Part shown: piece by piece, positions 40,564-48,414 of the stretch
How positions within the stretch are numbered: the stretch's first letter is position 1
How the letters are laid out: each line of letters opens with the position of its first letter
From: Pseudobacillus lumedeiriae
GTDB taxonomy: Bacteria; Bacillota; Bacilli; Bacillales; Domibacillaceae
Length of the DNA stretch: 64,000 nt
NCBI RefSeq assembly: GCF_044891285.1
Contig: NZ_JAUIYO010000002.1
Span: forward strand, 1 to 64,000
Direction: 5' to 3'
Notes under the pieces: model-generated
Seen by the model: the letters and a program-made list of their open reading frames with translations, nothing else
Told to the model about the DNA's origin: nothing
Database searches by the model: none
Position numbers and translations under genes: made by a program

Positions 40564-41391
40564 ATGGGAAAAGGGCTTGAAGGAAAGAGAATTGTTATTG
40601 CCGGCTCTAGAAAAACAGAAGAAATGAGCGCAATTATTGAAAAACAAGGAGGAGCATCGCTTGTCCGTCCGTTACAGGGAACAGCATTTTTGGCGGAAGA
40701 TCAGGTCGGCGGGGAAATCAAAGAGTTGATCAGCAGCCAGGCCGACTGGGTCATTTTTACAACAGGCATCGGTACAGAGGCGTTAGTCGAAACAGCTGGA
40801 AAAATAGGAGTACAAGGAGAATTCTTACAAGTGATCCAACGAGCAAAAGCGGCTGCCAGGGGATACAAAACTTTTGCCGCTTTAAAGAAACTGGGAATTG
40901 TACCGCTTGCAGTGGATGATGACGGCACGACAGCTGGACTGATCCGAGCACTGGAAAAAGAAGACTTTGCCAACAAACGCGTGGCTGTTCAGCTTCATGG
41001 AGAAAATGCACCGTCATTAATCGCATTTTTAGAAGGAAAAGGAGCAGTTGTTCAATGCTTGCTACCTTACCGTCATCATGCTCCTGAAGAAGAAGTGGTG
41101 AAAAAAGCACTGAATGAAATCATTGACAAAGAGGTAGACGCCGTCTGCTTTACGACAGCTGTGCAAGTTCGTTTTTTATTCCATTATGCAAAAGAGACAG
41201 GACGTAAGGATGAACTGCTTGCTGCTTTTGCTTCTGATACGTTAGCCGGAGCAGTGGGAAAAGTGACAGCGGAAGCGCTGACGGAAGAAGGAGTGTCCCG
41301 CATGATCGTGCCTGAACTTGAGCGGATGGGTGCAATGATTATGAAATTATCACGATATTATCAAGAGCAGGAAGCATATCCAAGTTTATAG
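40564..41391 (+). CDS. Uroporphyrinogen-III synthase family protein
   Basis: A 275-residue HemD-fold protein with two alternating alpha/beta domains. Marks are I-V-I-A-G-S-R-K at the N-terminus, W-V-I-F-T-T-G-I-G-T-E-A-L in domain 1, and V-C-F-T-T-A-V-Q-V-R-F-L-F with A-V-G-K-V-T-A-E-A-L-T-E-E-G-V in domain 2. It may form uroporphyrinogen III from hydroxymethylbilane, but it is isolated from hem genes. A second HemD paralogue linked to siroheme or another role is equally possible. ATG 40564 follows GAGAGGGGAAAG. It is single, between the thiamin operons. Confidence 0.78.
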   Translation: MGKGLEGKRIVIAGSRKTEEMSAIIEKQGGASLVRPLQGTAFLAEDQVGGEIKELISSQADWVIFTTGIGTEALVETAGKIGVQGEFLQVIQRAKAAARGYKTFAALKKLGIVPLAVDDDGTTAGLIRALEKEDFANKRVAVQLHGENAPSLIAFLEGKGAVVQCLLPYRHHAPEEEVVKKALNEIIDKEVDAVCFTTAVQVRFLFHYAKETGRKDELLAAFASDTLAGAVGKVTAEALTEEGVSRMIVPELERMGAMIMKLSRYYQEQEAYPSL

Positions 41392-41518
41392 AATGATAGT
41401 TTCACGCTAAAATCGCTTTTGCCTGCAATTGGTGAGGGATTTCCTATTAAAATTCAGCCGGGTTGTCAAAAGATTGAAAATTTCAAACATACAAGGTACA
41501 ATTTGAATACAACTAAAA

Positions 41519-41612
41519 TGTGAACCGGGAGCTGGCGGACGCCGGCTGAGAGTGCAGCTATCCCGCTGCAGACCGTGTGAACCTGTTGGATAATGCCAGC
41601 GCAGGGAATGTG
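41519..41612 (+). promoter_or_regulatory. TPP riboswitch upstream of thiM-thiD-thiE
   Basis: GGGAGCTGGCGGACGCCGGC followed by TGAGAG is the first arm; TGTGAACCTGTTGGATAATG and CCAGCGCAGGGAA are the second. The first arm uses GGGAGCT instead of GGGGTGC. A terminator and a long repeat lie between it and thiM. Confidence 0.93.
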
Positions 41613-41624
41613 ACAAGAATTTAG

Positions 41625-41654
41625 AGCACGTGCGCCGGCACTGTGCTTTTTTTG
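41625..41654 (+). terminator. Riboswitch terminator before thiM
   Basis: AGCAC / GTGCT flanks an inner GTGC-GCCG-GCAC hairpin, followed by TTTTTTTG. Confidence 0.75.
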
Positions 41655-41657
41655 TTT

Positions 41658-41823
41658 GGCCATGTTAATGGTTATTGTTGATTGGAACGGAAGGCGCAAG
41701 ACCCCTGCGGGAAAAGCGTGTCCACGGGAGATCCCGCAGACGCGACAGCAGCGCGGAAAGCTCCAGGGCCGCCCGGTGCCCCAGTGGAAATCATCAGGTG
41801 GGTTTAACAAAGACTTTTGTTTT
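41658..41823 (+). repeat. Dispersed intergenic repeat, copy 5 (longest form)
   Basis: From GGCCATGTTAATGGTTATTG through ATTGGAACGGAAGGCGCAAG, CTGCGGGA...TCCCGCAG and GGAAATCATCAGGTGGG to TTTAACAAAGAC. It lies inside the leader of thiMDE, after the riboswitch terminator and 17 bp before the thiM start. Confidence 0.85.
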
Positions 41824-41839
41824 AGAAAGGATGGAGGAT

Positions 41840-42649
41840 ATGGATAAAAGTAAAATTACCCGCATGCTTGCAGAAGTAAGAAAACAACGTCCGCTCGTAC
41901 ATAACATTACAAATGTGGTTGTGACTAACTTCACAGCAAACGGGCTTTTAGCACTTGGAGCGTCGCCGGTGATGGCTTATGCGAAAGAAGAAGTGGCAGA
42001 GATGGCAAAGTTAGCGGGAGCGCTCGTGTTAAATATTGGAACGCTTGATGAAGAGAAAGTACAGTCGATGATCTTAGCGGGAAAAGCTGCTAATGAAGCA
42101 GGTGTACCCGTCGTGTTTGACCCAGTTGGGGCCGGAGCGACTGCTTACCGGACAGAAGCGGCCCGAAGAATCATGAGAGAAGTGAAAGTGGCTGTATTAA
42201 GGGGAAATGCGGCTGAAGTGGCTCATGTGACAGGAAAAGAGTGGGGAATTAAAGGGGTTGACGCTGAAGAGTCTGACGGTGATCCAGTGATCATTGCGAA
42301 AGAAGCAGCGGAAAAATGGAAAACGGCGGTTGTGATTACAGGAGAATCAGACGTCATCGCGGATAAGGACTCTGTCTTCCTCGTTCATAACGGACATCCC
42401 TTATTGACAAAGGTAACGGGAGCCGGCTGTTTGCTTAGCTCTGTGATCGGGGCGTTTGCTGCGGTGGAAGAAGAGGTGTCATTGGCGGCTTTGGCCGCAG
42501 TAACTGTATATGGAACAGCAGCTGAATTAGCAGTGAAAATCCGGGGAGAAGAAGGACCGGGAAGCTTTCAAATAGAGTTTTTAAATCAGCTGGCGAAGGT
42601 TGGCGAAGAACAAATCGAAACAGGAGCTAAATTTGAGCAAGTTGTATAA
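41840..42649 (+). CDS. thiM: Hydroxyethylthiazole kinase
   Basis: A 269-residue ribokinase-like enzyme phosphorylating 4-methyl-5-hydroxyethylthiazole for thiamin salvage. The N-terminal H-N-I-T-N-V-V-V-T-N-F-T-A-N-G is diagnostic. F-D-P-V-G-A-G-A-T and G-A-G-C-L-L-S-S supply phosphate binding; the latter carries the cysteine at the catalytic position typical of ThiM. ATG 41840 follows GATGGAGGAT; an upstream open frame runs through the inserted repeat and is not coding. First gene of thiM-thiD-thiE. Confidence 0.95.
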   Translation: MDKSKITRMLAEVRKQRPLVHNITNVVVTNFTANGLLALGASPVMAYAKEEVAEMAKLAGALVLNIGTLDEEKVQSMILAGKAANEAGVPVVFDPVGAGATAYRTEAARRIMREVKVAVLRGNAAEVAHVTGKEWGIKGVDAEESDGDPVIIAKEAAEKWKTAVVITGESDVIADKDSVFLVHNGHPLLTKVTGAGCLLSSVIGAFAAVEEEVSLAALAAVTVYGTAAELAVKIRGEEGPGSFQIEFLNQLAKVGEEQIETGAKFEQVV

Positions 42650-42670
42650 TTATTGACGGGGGTGGAGGAA

Positions 42671-43495
42671 ATGATAGTAAGTAAAGCATTGACAATTGCT
42701 GGTTCTGACAGCGGGGGTGGTGCTGGCATTCAAGCAGACTTAAAGACGTTTCAAGAGCTTGGTGTATTTGGGATGTCTGCATTAACTGCGGTCACCGCAC
42801 AAAATACACTCGGTGTGCACGGTGTGTATCCAATGACGGCAGAAGCAGTGGAAGCACAAATTGAAGCGATTGGGCAGGATATGGGAACTGATGCATTGAA
42901 AACGGGCATGCTGTTCAGCGGAGAAATTATTGAGGCCGCTGCACGGAAGATTGCGTGGTTCGGCTGGGAGCAGGTCGTTGTGGATCCGGTCATGATCGCT
43001 AAAGGAGGTGCTTCTTTATTACGAGAAGAAGCCGTCAAAGCACTGAAAGAACATTTAATGCCGCTTGCTATGGTGATTACACCCAATATTCCAGAGGCGG
43101 AAGTGCTGGCAGACATGAGTATTCAGTCACTCCATGACCGCAAACGAGCGGCAGAGAAGCTGTATAGCTTAGGAGTGAAAAATGTAGTCATTAAAGGCGG
43201 ACATGCGGATGATGGGGATGAATTGATCGATTTGCTATATGATGGCAAAGAATTTTTCCAATTTACGAGCCGTCGTATTCCGACGAAAAATACACACGGG
43301 ACAGGCTGTACATTTGCAGCAGCTATTACGGCTGAATTAGCGAAAGGAACAGCGGTCAAAGATGCCGTTGAAATCGCTGTGCAATATGTGCAGGCAGCCA
43401 TTGAAATGGACTTGCATATCGGACAAGGGCATGGACCTACGAATCATTGGGCGTTTAAGAGAAAAGAGGCGGACAATTATGCAGCGCATAAGTGA
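42671..43495 (+). CDS. thiD: Hydroxymethylpyrimidine/phosphomethylpyrimidine kinase
   Basis: A 274-residue ribokinase-family enzyme that phosphorylates HMP and HMP-phosphate. L-T-I-A-G-S-D-S-G-G-G-A-G-I-Q-A-D opens the protein, D-P-V-M-I-A-K-G-G lies in the middle, and the anion hole is K-N-T-H-G-T-G-C-T-F-A-A-A. ATG 42671 follows GGGGTGGAGG. It lies 21 bp after thiM and overlaps thiE by 17 bp. With ThiM and ThiE it completes salvage to thiamin phosphate. Confidence 0.95.
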   Translation: MIVSKALTIAGSDSGGGAGIQADLKTFQELGVFGMSALTAVTAQNTLGVHGVYPMTAEAVEAQIEAIGQDMGTDALKTGMLFSGEIIEAAARKIAWFGWEQVVVDPVMIAKGGASLLREEAVKALKEHLMPLAMVITPNIPEAEVLADMSIQSLHDRKRAAEKLYSLGVKNVVIKGGHADDGDELIDLLYDGKEFFQFTSRRIPTKNTHGTGCTFAAAITAELAKGTAVKDAVEIAVQYVQAAIEMDLHIGQGHGPTNHWAFKRKEADNYAAHK

Positions 43496-44141
43496 AGAAA
43501 AGATGAAAGAACGACTGCGGGTATATTTTATTATGGGGAGCCCTAACTGTGTGAAAGATCCCGAGGAAACGCTGAAAGAAGCGATTGCGGGAGGGATTAC
43601 GCTGTTCCAATTCCGAGAAAAAGGGCCCGGAGCCTTGGCTGGAGAAGAAAAGTTGAAGCTCGCTTCTAAGCTGCAAGCCATTTGCCGCAGCCATTCGATT
43701 CCATTTCTCATCAACGATGATATAGAATTAGCCATTCAATTAGGAGCAGATGGTGTGCATATTGGCCAGGACGATGAAGTACTTTCGGTTGTCCGTGAAA
43801 AAATGCCTGGAAAAATCGTAGGGATCTCTGCCCATACGCTGGAAGAAGTCCAAGAAGCCATCAAAGGCGGAGCAGATTATTTAGGAATAGGTCCCGTCTT
43901 TCCTACATCAACGAAAACTGATACGGAGCCGGTACAAGGAACGAAATTAATTGAAGCCATTCGAGCAGCCTCCATTTCGGTGCCGCTTGTCGGAATTGGC
44001 GGTATTCATGCTGATAACGCGGCTAGTGTAGCAGCCAATGGTGCAGATGGTGTATCCGTCATCACGGCCATCAGCCATGCCCAATCAGCAAAAGAAGCAG
44101 CCCATCAATTAAAGAAAGTGATTTTAGAAAATCTGGCATAA
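43479..44141 (+). CDS. thiE: Thiamin-phosphate synthase
   Basis: A 220-residue TIM barrel joining HMP-pyrophosphate and thiazole phosphate to thiamin phosphate. Q-F-R-E-K, F-L-I-N-D-D, G-A-D-G-V-H-I-G-Q-D-D and G-I-G-G-I are the expected motifs for pyrophosphate and thiazole-phosphate binding. The start ATG 43479 inside thiD is chosen because M-Q-R-I-S-E-E-K-M-K-E aligns with the start of B. subtilis ThiE; an internal ATG at 43503 is less likely. Last gene of the operon, followed by a 19-bp stem terminator. Confidence 0.95.
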   Translation: MQRISEEKMKERLRVYFIMGSPNCVKDPEETLKEAIAGGITLFQFREKGPGALAGEEKLKLASKLQAICRSHSIPFLINDDIELAIQLGADGVHIGQDDEVLSVVREKMPGKIVGISAHTLEEVQEAIKGGADYLGIGPVFPTSTKTDTEPVQGTKLIEAIRAASISVPLVGIGGIHADNAASVAANGADGVSVITAISHAQSAKEAAHQLKKVILENLA

Positions 44142-44152
44142 ACGGTTCATTG

Positions 44153-44198
44153 GCTTCAAATAAAGAGAAGGCCTTCTCTTTATTTGAAGCTGTTTTTT
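44153..44198 (+). terminator. Terminator of thiMDE (19-bp arms)
   Basis: GCTTCAAATAAAGAGAAGG is followed immediately by its exact reverse complement and then TGTTTTTTT. Confidence 0.93.
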
Positions 44199-44296
44199 TA
44201 TTATGGGAGTTTGAAGATTATGTCTAATTTTGTCGAATTTCTTATACTGATAACTGGTGGGAATTCCTACATAATAAAGAAAAAGGGGGATAGGCG

Positions 44297-46123
44297 ATGA
44301 ATAAAGCGGGTGCGGAACAGGCTATTGAAAATGAAATAGCAACATGGTTTGTAGAAGGAGCAAGAGAGATCCTGTTGCTGTTAGATGAACAAGGGATTAT
44401 TAAATATGCCAATGCAGCGTTTAACAAGCTTATGCCATCCTATTTCAAGGTACCTGGTAATAAGTATCTCTTTCAATTGATTCATGAGGAAGATAGAGAA
44501 GAGGCGGCTAGACGGCTTTTATTGTTGGAGAAAAGATCCAAGTTTAATTCATTTTCAAGCCGGTACTTTCATGAAGACGGAGGATACGGCCATTTACTTT
44601 GGCAGCGGGCAGAAAAAACAGAACAAGGCTGGATTCTAGTCGCAGCCGAGTCTCTTGAAGGCAAGCACCCCAGCTGCCAAGAAGACGGGAGTTGGCTGCA
44701 TTTCATCGTTAACCATACAGAAGAACCGGGAGAAGCCGTCGATTTATGCGGGCGGGTTTTTGTGATCAATGAAATGTTTGAACAAGTGTACGGATGGACA
44801 GAAAAAGAGATAGTAGGAAAGACTTTTCCGACGATACCAGAACAATATCAGCATGAATGGCGCAGGATGATTGATAAAATGTGCCAAACAAAGAAGCCTG
44901 TTACTTTTCAAACGATGAGGATGAAAAAGGACGGAAAAACATTTCTGGCAGCCGTTACATTGTCTCCTATATACGAACGATCGGGCCGTGTCTTTCTATG
45001 CTTTACTACAACGAAAGACTTGACAGAAGACTTTAAAACAAAAAGATTAATAGAACAACAAAATCAAATAATTGCTGAGCGGGAGAAACTGATTTGCAAC
45101 ATTACTCGAAATATTACTGAAATGGTTACTCTTTTTGATTTAAAACAAAATAAATTTCTTTATATTAGTCCATCATATGGGGAGCTTTTCGACACGGATA
45201 TAGATCACCTCTATGAAAATCCCCATATCATGTTAGAGAACTGCCATTCAGAAGACGTGCAAAAGCTAATTCAATTTTTTTCGATGTCAACGAATACACC
45301 AAGGGAACTTGAATATCGGATCATAAGGAATAAAGAGAGCGAACCAAGGTGGGTGTGTACGAAGATCACGCCAATTGCCGATGCGGATGGAAGGTTTAAT
45401 CGTTATATTAGTATTACTAGGGATATTACCGATTCGAAGAAAAGGGAAATGATGATTAGGAAATGGGATAAGCTTAATGCAGTAGGGCAGCTTGCAGCTG
45501 GTATTGCCCACGAAATTAGAAATCCTCTTACATCAGTGAAAGGGTTTATGCAGCTGCTGGCACAAGAAACGAATCATAAATACACGAATATTATGCTGTT
45601 AGAATTGGAAAGAATTGAATTTATTATGAATGAATTTTTAATGCTGGCTAAGCCTCATCAAGAGATGCGTCTAGAATTGAGTGCCATTCATAAAGTGCTG
45701 CAGGAGGTCGTGGAATTTATGGAGCCTGAAGCGCTTTTACACAACGTGGAAGTTCATACTTCTTTTTGTGAGCGGTCTCCTCTTGTCTATTGTGAACCGA
45801 AACAAATCAAACAAGTGATTATTAATTTAATAAAAAATGCGATTGAAGCGATGCCAGGGGGAGGCAGCATTTATATAACAACATCCGTAACATCTAATAA
45901 GCAGATCTCAATTGAAGTGAGGGATGAAGGGACTGGGATACCGAAGGAACGGCTGGAGCGGCTTGGCGAACCATTTTACTCGAATAAGGAAAAAGGAACG
46001 GGCCTGGGATTAATGATGTGTTATAAAATTATGGAAAATCATCAAGGCACCATTCATTTCGTCAGCACAGAAGGAGAAGGAACAACGGCATTCGTTCTTT
46101 TGCCGCTGGCCAATGAACATTGA
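44297..46123 (+). CDS. Multi-PAS sporulation-type sensor histidine kinase
   Basis: A 608-residue soluble kinase. Three PAS regions (about 20-120, 150-250 and 265-385) precede a HisKA/HATPase core. The phosphorylated histidine is H405 in A-G-I-A-H-E-I-R-N-P-L-T-S-V-K-G-F-M-Q, a phosphorelay-type H-box. The ATPase has N-L-I-K-N-A-I-E-A-M-P, D-E-G-T-G-I-P and G-T-G-L-G-L-M-M-C. No response regulator is adjacent. Domain layout and H-box resemble the KinA/KinE kinases that feed Spo0F, so a role in initiating sporulation is plausible but inferred. GGGGGATAG precedes the ATG. Confidence 0.88.
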   Translation: MNKAGAEQAIENEIATWFVEGAREILLLLDEQGIIKYANAAFNKLMPSYFKVPGNKYLFQLIHEEDREEAARRLLLLEKRSKFNSFSSRYFHEDGGYGHLLWQRAEKTEQGWILVAAESLEGKHPSCQEDGSWLHFIVNHTEEPGEAVDLCGRVFVINEMFEQVYGWTEKEIVGKTFPTIPEQYQHEWRRMIDKMCQTKKPVTFQTMRMKKDGKTFLAAVTLSPIYERSGRVFLCFTTTKDLTEDFKTKRLIEQQNQIIAEREKLICNITRNITEMVTLFDLKQNKFLYISPSYGELFDTDIDHLYENPHIMLENCHSEDVQKLIQFFSMSTNTPRELEYRIIRNKESEPRWVCTKITPIADADGRFNRYISITRDITDSKKREMMIRKWDKLNAVGQLAAGIAHEIRNPLTSVKGFMQLLAQETNHKYTNIMLLELERIEFIMNEFLMLAKPHQEMRLELSAIHKVLQEVVEFMEPEALLHNVEVHTSFCERSPLVYCEPKQIKQVIINLIKNAIEAMPGGGSIYITTSVTSNKQISIEVRDEGTGIPKERLERLGEPFYSNKEKGTGLGLMMCYKIMENHQGTIHFVSTEGEGTTAFVLLPLANEH

Positions 46124-46130
46124 TGAAAAG

Positions 46131-46169
46131 AAGAAGGGAGCAAATACTGAAACTGCTCTCTTCTTTTTT
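46131..46169. terminator. Bidirectional terminator
   Basis: AAGAAGGGAGCA / TGCTCTCTTCTT with an 11-nt loop and TTTTTT, between the kinase gene and the convergent yqjF-like gene. Confidence 0.85.
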
Positions 46170-46902
46170 ATACCTTTTGTAACGGCCAAAAGAAAGCCTG
46201 CTTGCTTTTGGAAAAATGGAGAATGGGCTCCTGCTGAAAATATGTATGCGGCAGGAAGGAAGCAGCTGTGTTGCGGTGAATAACGGCAGCTGCTTTTTGA
46301 AGTGTCCATTTTGTATGATGGATGTCTCCGCGATATAGCTTGTTTCTTCTTTCAGTAAAGAGGCAATAGCGTTCTGCTGCCCAATATTCAAATGTTCCAG
46401 GTTCTCCGAAATATGGATCAGAGACAGGATTGTATGAAACATGCAGTTCGTCCTTTTTGCCTCCAAAAGAATAAAGGCTTTGAAAATGACAGCTGCTATT
46501 TATGGAGGCTGTCATTTTTGCGAAGCGAAACGGCAATGAATACAAAACTCTGGCACCAAAAACAGATGGTAAATGGTTGACGTCCAGGTTGAAAAAATAA
46601 ACACCAGGAACCCCTTTATATGTAACGTATGTGCGCACATTTAATTGAAGAAATGAATGAAGAAACGGAAGAGGCGGCAGTCCTCGGGCGCGCATGCCGG
46701 CTACTCTAAAGGGAACGATTCCAAGCCATGCGGATTTTTCATAAAGATCGAGCTGCAGAGGGGCAGGGATAACATGCTTTAAAGCTTGTGGATCCACAGC
46801 CCAATGCATAAATAATAAGTCGGTCCATAGTTGTGTCATGATCCACGGAGAACGAGGCAGCGGAATAGGTCTATGTTTTACGTGTAAGAAAGCTTCGTGC
46901 AA
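46168..46902 (-). CDS. yqjF: YqjF family protein (DUF2071)
   Basis: A 244-residue protein of the DUF2071/YqjF family, probably with an acetoacetate-decarboxylase-like fold. The opening R-P-I-P-L-P-R-S-P-W-I-M-T-Q-L-W and L-L-F-M-H-W-A-V-D is diagnostic. W-L-G-I-V-P-F-R-V-A-G-M and N-V-R-T-Y-V-T-Y-K-G-x-P-G-V-Y-F-F are also conserved. The start is TTG 46902, seven bases after GAGGGGGG. Enzymatic activity is unproven. It converges on the kinase gene and shares its terminator. Confidence 0.8.
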   Translation of the reverse strand: MHEAFLHVKHRPIPLPRSPWIMTQLWTDLLFMHWAVDPQALKHVIPAPLQLDLYEKSAWLGIVPFRVAGMRARGLPPLPFLHSFLQLNVRTYVTYKGVPGVYFFNLDVNHLPSVFGARVLYSLPFRFAKMTASINSSCHFQSLYSFGGKKDELHVSYNPVSDPYFGEPGTFEYWAAERYCLFTERRNKLYRGDIHHTKWTLQKAAAVIHRNTAASFLPHTYFQQEPILHFSKSKQAFFWPLQKV

Positions 46903-47015
46903 AAAAAGCCCCCCTCTGTCATCAAAATTTCACTTTATTAGTTTGGATCTATCTTTTCAAAACATTCATCTGATTGTACGCAGGGTCGTTTTGTTCTCCG
47001 TTTAGCTTTTTGATT

Positions 47016-47074
47016 AGGCTATAGAAACCGGGCACTCCCAGTGAAAATCAATAGCGGGGGTTTAACAAAGCGTT
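47016..47074 (+). repeat. Dispersed intergenic repeat, copy 6 (3' part)
   Basis: TAGGCTATAGAAACCGGGCA then CCCAGTGAAAATCAATAGCG and GGGGTTTAACAAAGCG. The end parallels copy 5 (GTGCCCCAGTGGAAATCATC..GGGTTTAACAAAG). The 5' half is missing, apart from GGCTAT. Confidence 0.65.
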
Positions 47075-47144
47075 TGATTAAGTTACCCGTTTTTACTCAT
47101 ACTACATAATGATTGAGCATTTCAAAAAAAGGGGGTGCAATACG

Positions 47145-47915
47145 ATGACGGAAGAACAATTATCCAGGTTGCGCCTGCAGCTGGAGAAGGAAAAGCGAGA
47201 GCTGGAAGAACGGTTTAAAATGAATGATCATTTTGATTTAGAAAGGACGCATTACAAAGAATCAATGGGAGAGCTTTCCACCTATGATAATCATCCAGCT
47301 GATGAGGGAACGGCCTTATATGAAAGAGAAAAAGACATTGCGTTAAATGAGCATGAAGAGACGGCATTAGCGAATATTGATAAAGCGCTCGAAGTGATGG
47401 ATCAAGGAAATTATGGAAAATGCGAGGTCTGTAGGAAGGAGATTCCGTTTGAACGGCTCGCAGTACTGCCCGCCACCACTTATTGTATTGAGCATTCACC
47501 AGAACAGAATGTATCGCATGACAGGCCAATTGAGGAAGAAGTACTTATGCCGCCATTTGGAAAGTTTGACTTTGATGACAGTTTAGATGAATCAGTTGCT
47601 TTTGACGCAGAAGACAGCTGGCAGGAGGTAGCGAGCTGGGGAACATCAGAAACGCCATCTGACCTGGTTGACCCGCCTTCTCACTATGATGATATGTATA
47701 TTGATTCAGACGAGAACATTGGATACGTAGAAGACTATGAGAACTTTGTAGGTGTCGATATAAATGGTAAGAATATCACCATCTATCCGAATGAACAACA
47801 TGAGAAGTATGAGGAAGAACTGGATGAGGAAGGGATTATGACGACATTTGGCGATTTGCCGGCATTTGAACATGATCCTTATGTAGAGGAAGAGGGGGAA
47901 CGTAACAAATGGTAA
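47145..47915 (+). CDS. yteA: YteA family DksA/TraR zinc-finger regulatory protein
   Basis: A 256-residue protein. An N-terminal coiled coil (about 1-80) leads into a DksA/TraR zinc finger with C-E-V-C at ~99-102 and a partially replaced second pair (Y-C-I-E-H). The finger includes G-K-C-E-V-C-R-K-E-I-P-F-E-R-L. The long acidic C-terminal region (~120-256), with D-D-x-x-D-E-S-V-A and W-G-T-S-E-T-P-S-D, is characteristic of YteA/YocK-type spore-former proteins. ATG 47145 follows AGGGGGTG. Likely a transcription regulator acting at RNA polymerase; target unknown. A small gene overlaps its stop. Confidence 0.85.
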   Translation: MTEEQLSRLRLQLEKEKRELEERFKMNDHFDLERTHYKESMGELSTYDNHPADEGTALYEREKDIALNEHEETALANIDKALEVMDQGNYGKCEVCRKEIPFERLAVLPATTYCIEHSPEQNVSHDRPIEEEVLMPPFGKFDFDDSLDESVAFDAEDSWQEVASWGTSETPSDLVDPPSHYDDMYIDSDENIGYVEDYENFVGVDINGKNITIYPNEQHEKYEEELDEEGIMTTFGDLPAFEHDPYVEEEGERNKW

Positions 47916-48073
47916 ATTTGGACTTTGAATCCTTTAGAAAGCAACAGGCGAAGCACAAAGCTGTCTATGTCGGCAGCACAAAAGAAACACCGGCAGTTGA
48001 CGATGAGCGTGTCAATGGACCGGGGGATACAGATTTATCACCTGGAGCAACAGGAAGGGGCGTTAGAAAATAA
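47909..48073 (+). CDS. Small hypothetical protein coupled to yteA
   Basis: A 54-residue basic-then-glycine-rich protein (MVNLDFESFRKQQAKHKAVY..., ending G-A-T-G-R-G-V-R-K). Its ATG lies inside the last codons of yteA, seven bases of overlap, with AGAGGGGGAA at good distance upstream, which is typical of translational coupling. No membrane segment. Family not recognised. A terminator follows about 130 bp later. Confidence 0.6.
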   Translation: MVNLDFESFRKQQAKHKAVYVGSTKETPAVDDERVNGPGDTDLSPGATGRGVRK

Positions 48074-48205
48074 TCATGGGCGGTCAAAAGTGGTTTTGTA
48101 ATGTTGTATGAACGGAATGAATGTTCACATAAAGGTGATTTTTTGTGTTTAACAAATGTTAAAGAAGGGTAAAGTTGTAAATACGATAAGACGTTATGGT
48201 TGAGA

Positions 48206-48243
48206 AAATGTCCCAAAAGCTTGGCTTTGGGACATTTTTTTTT
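48206..48243 (+). terminator. Terminator of the yteA unit
   Basis: AAATGTCCCAAA / TTTGGGACATTT followed by a run of ten T including the stem end. The rest of the 341-bp gap (48244-48414) holds the glcB promoter region, with TATAAT near 48320, and no gene. Confidence 0.9.
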
Positions 48244-48414
48244 GTGGTGATTAAGGCTTGCTTGTTCGGTCCCTGTGCGGGAAAATGGATCGGAAATATT
48301 CTACAAAATAAGCCTTTATTTTATAATAGTTGAAATTTTCAGATTATTATGCTACTCTTTTTTTATAACACTTATGAAACACCGTTGTGTAATAAGAAAC
48401 AGGGAGGAAGAATA

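Noticed and set aside
41675..41839. In-frame N-terminal extension of thiM through the repeat element
   Set aside because: The extension encodes the GC-rich repeat, has no ribosome binding site, and the ThiM family begins near the ATG at 41840.
46062..46466. Minus-strand frame of 134 codons overlapping the kinase end and the yqjF-like gene
   Set aside because: It overlaps two genes with clear family motifs and crosses their shared terminator; no family pattern of its own.
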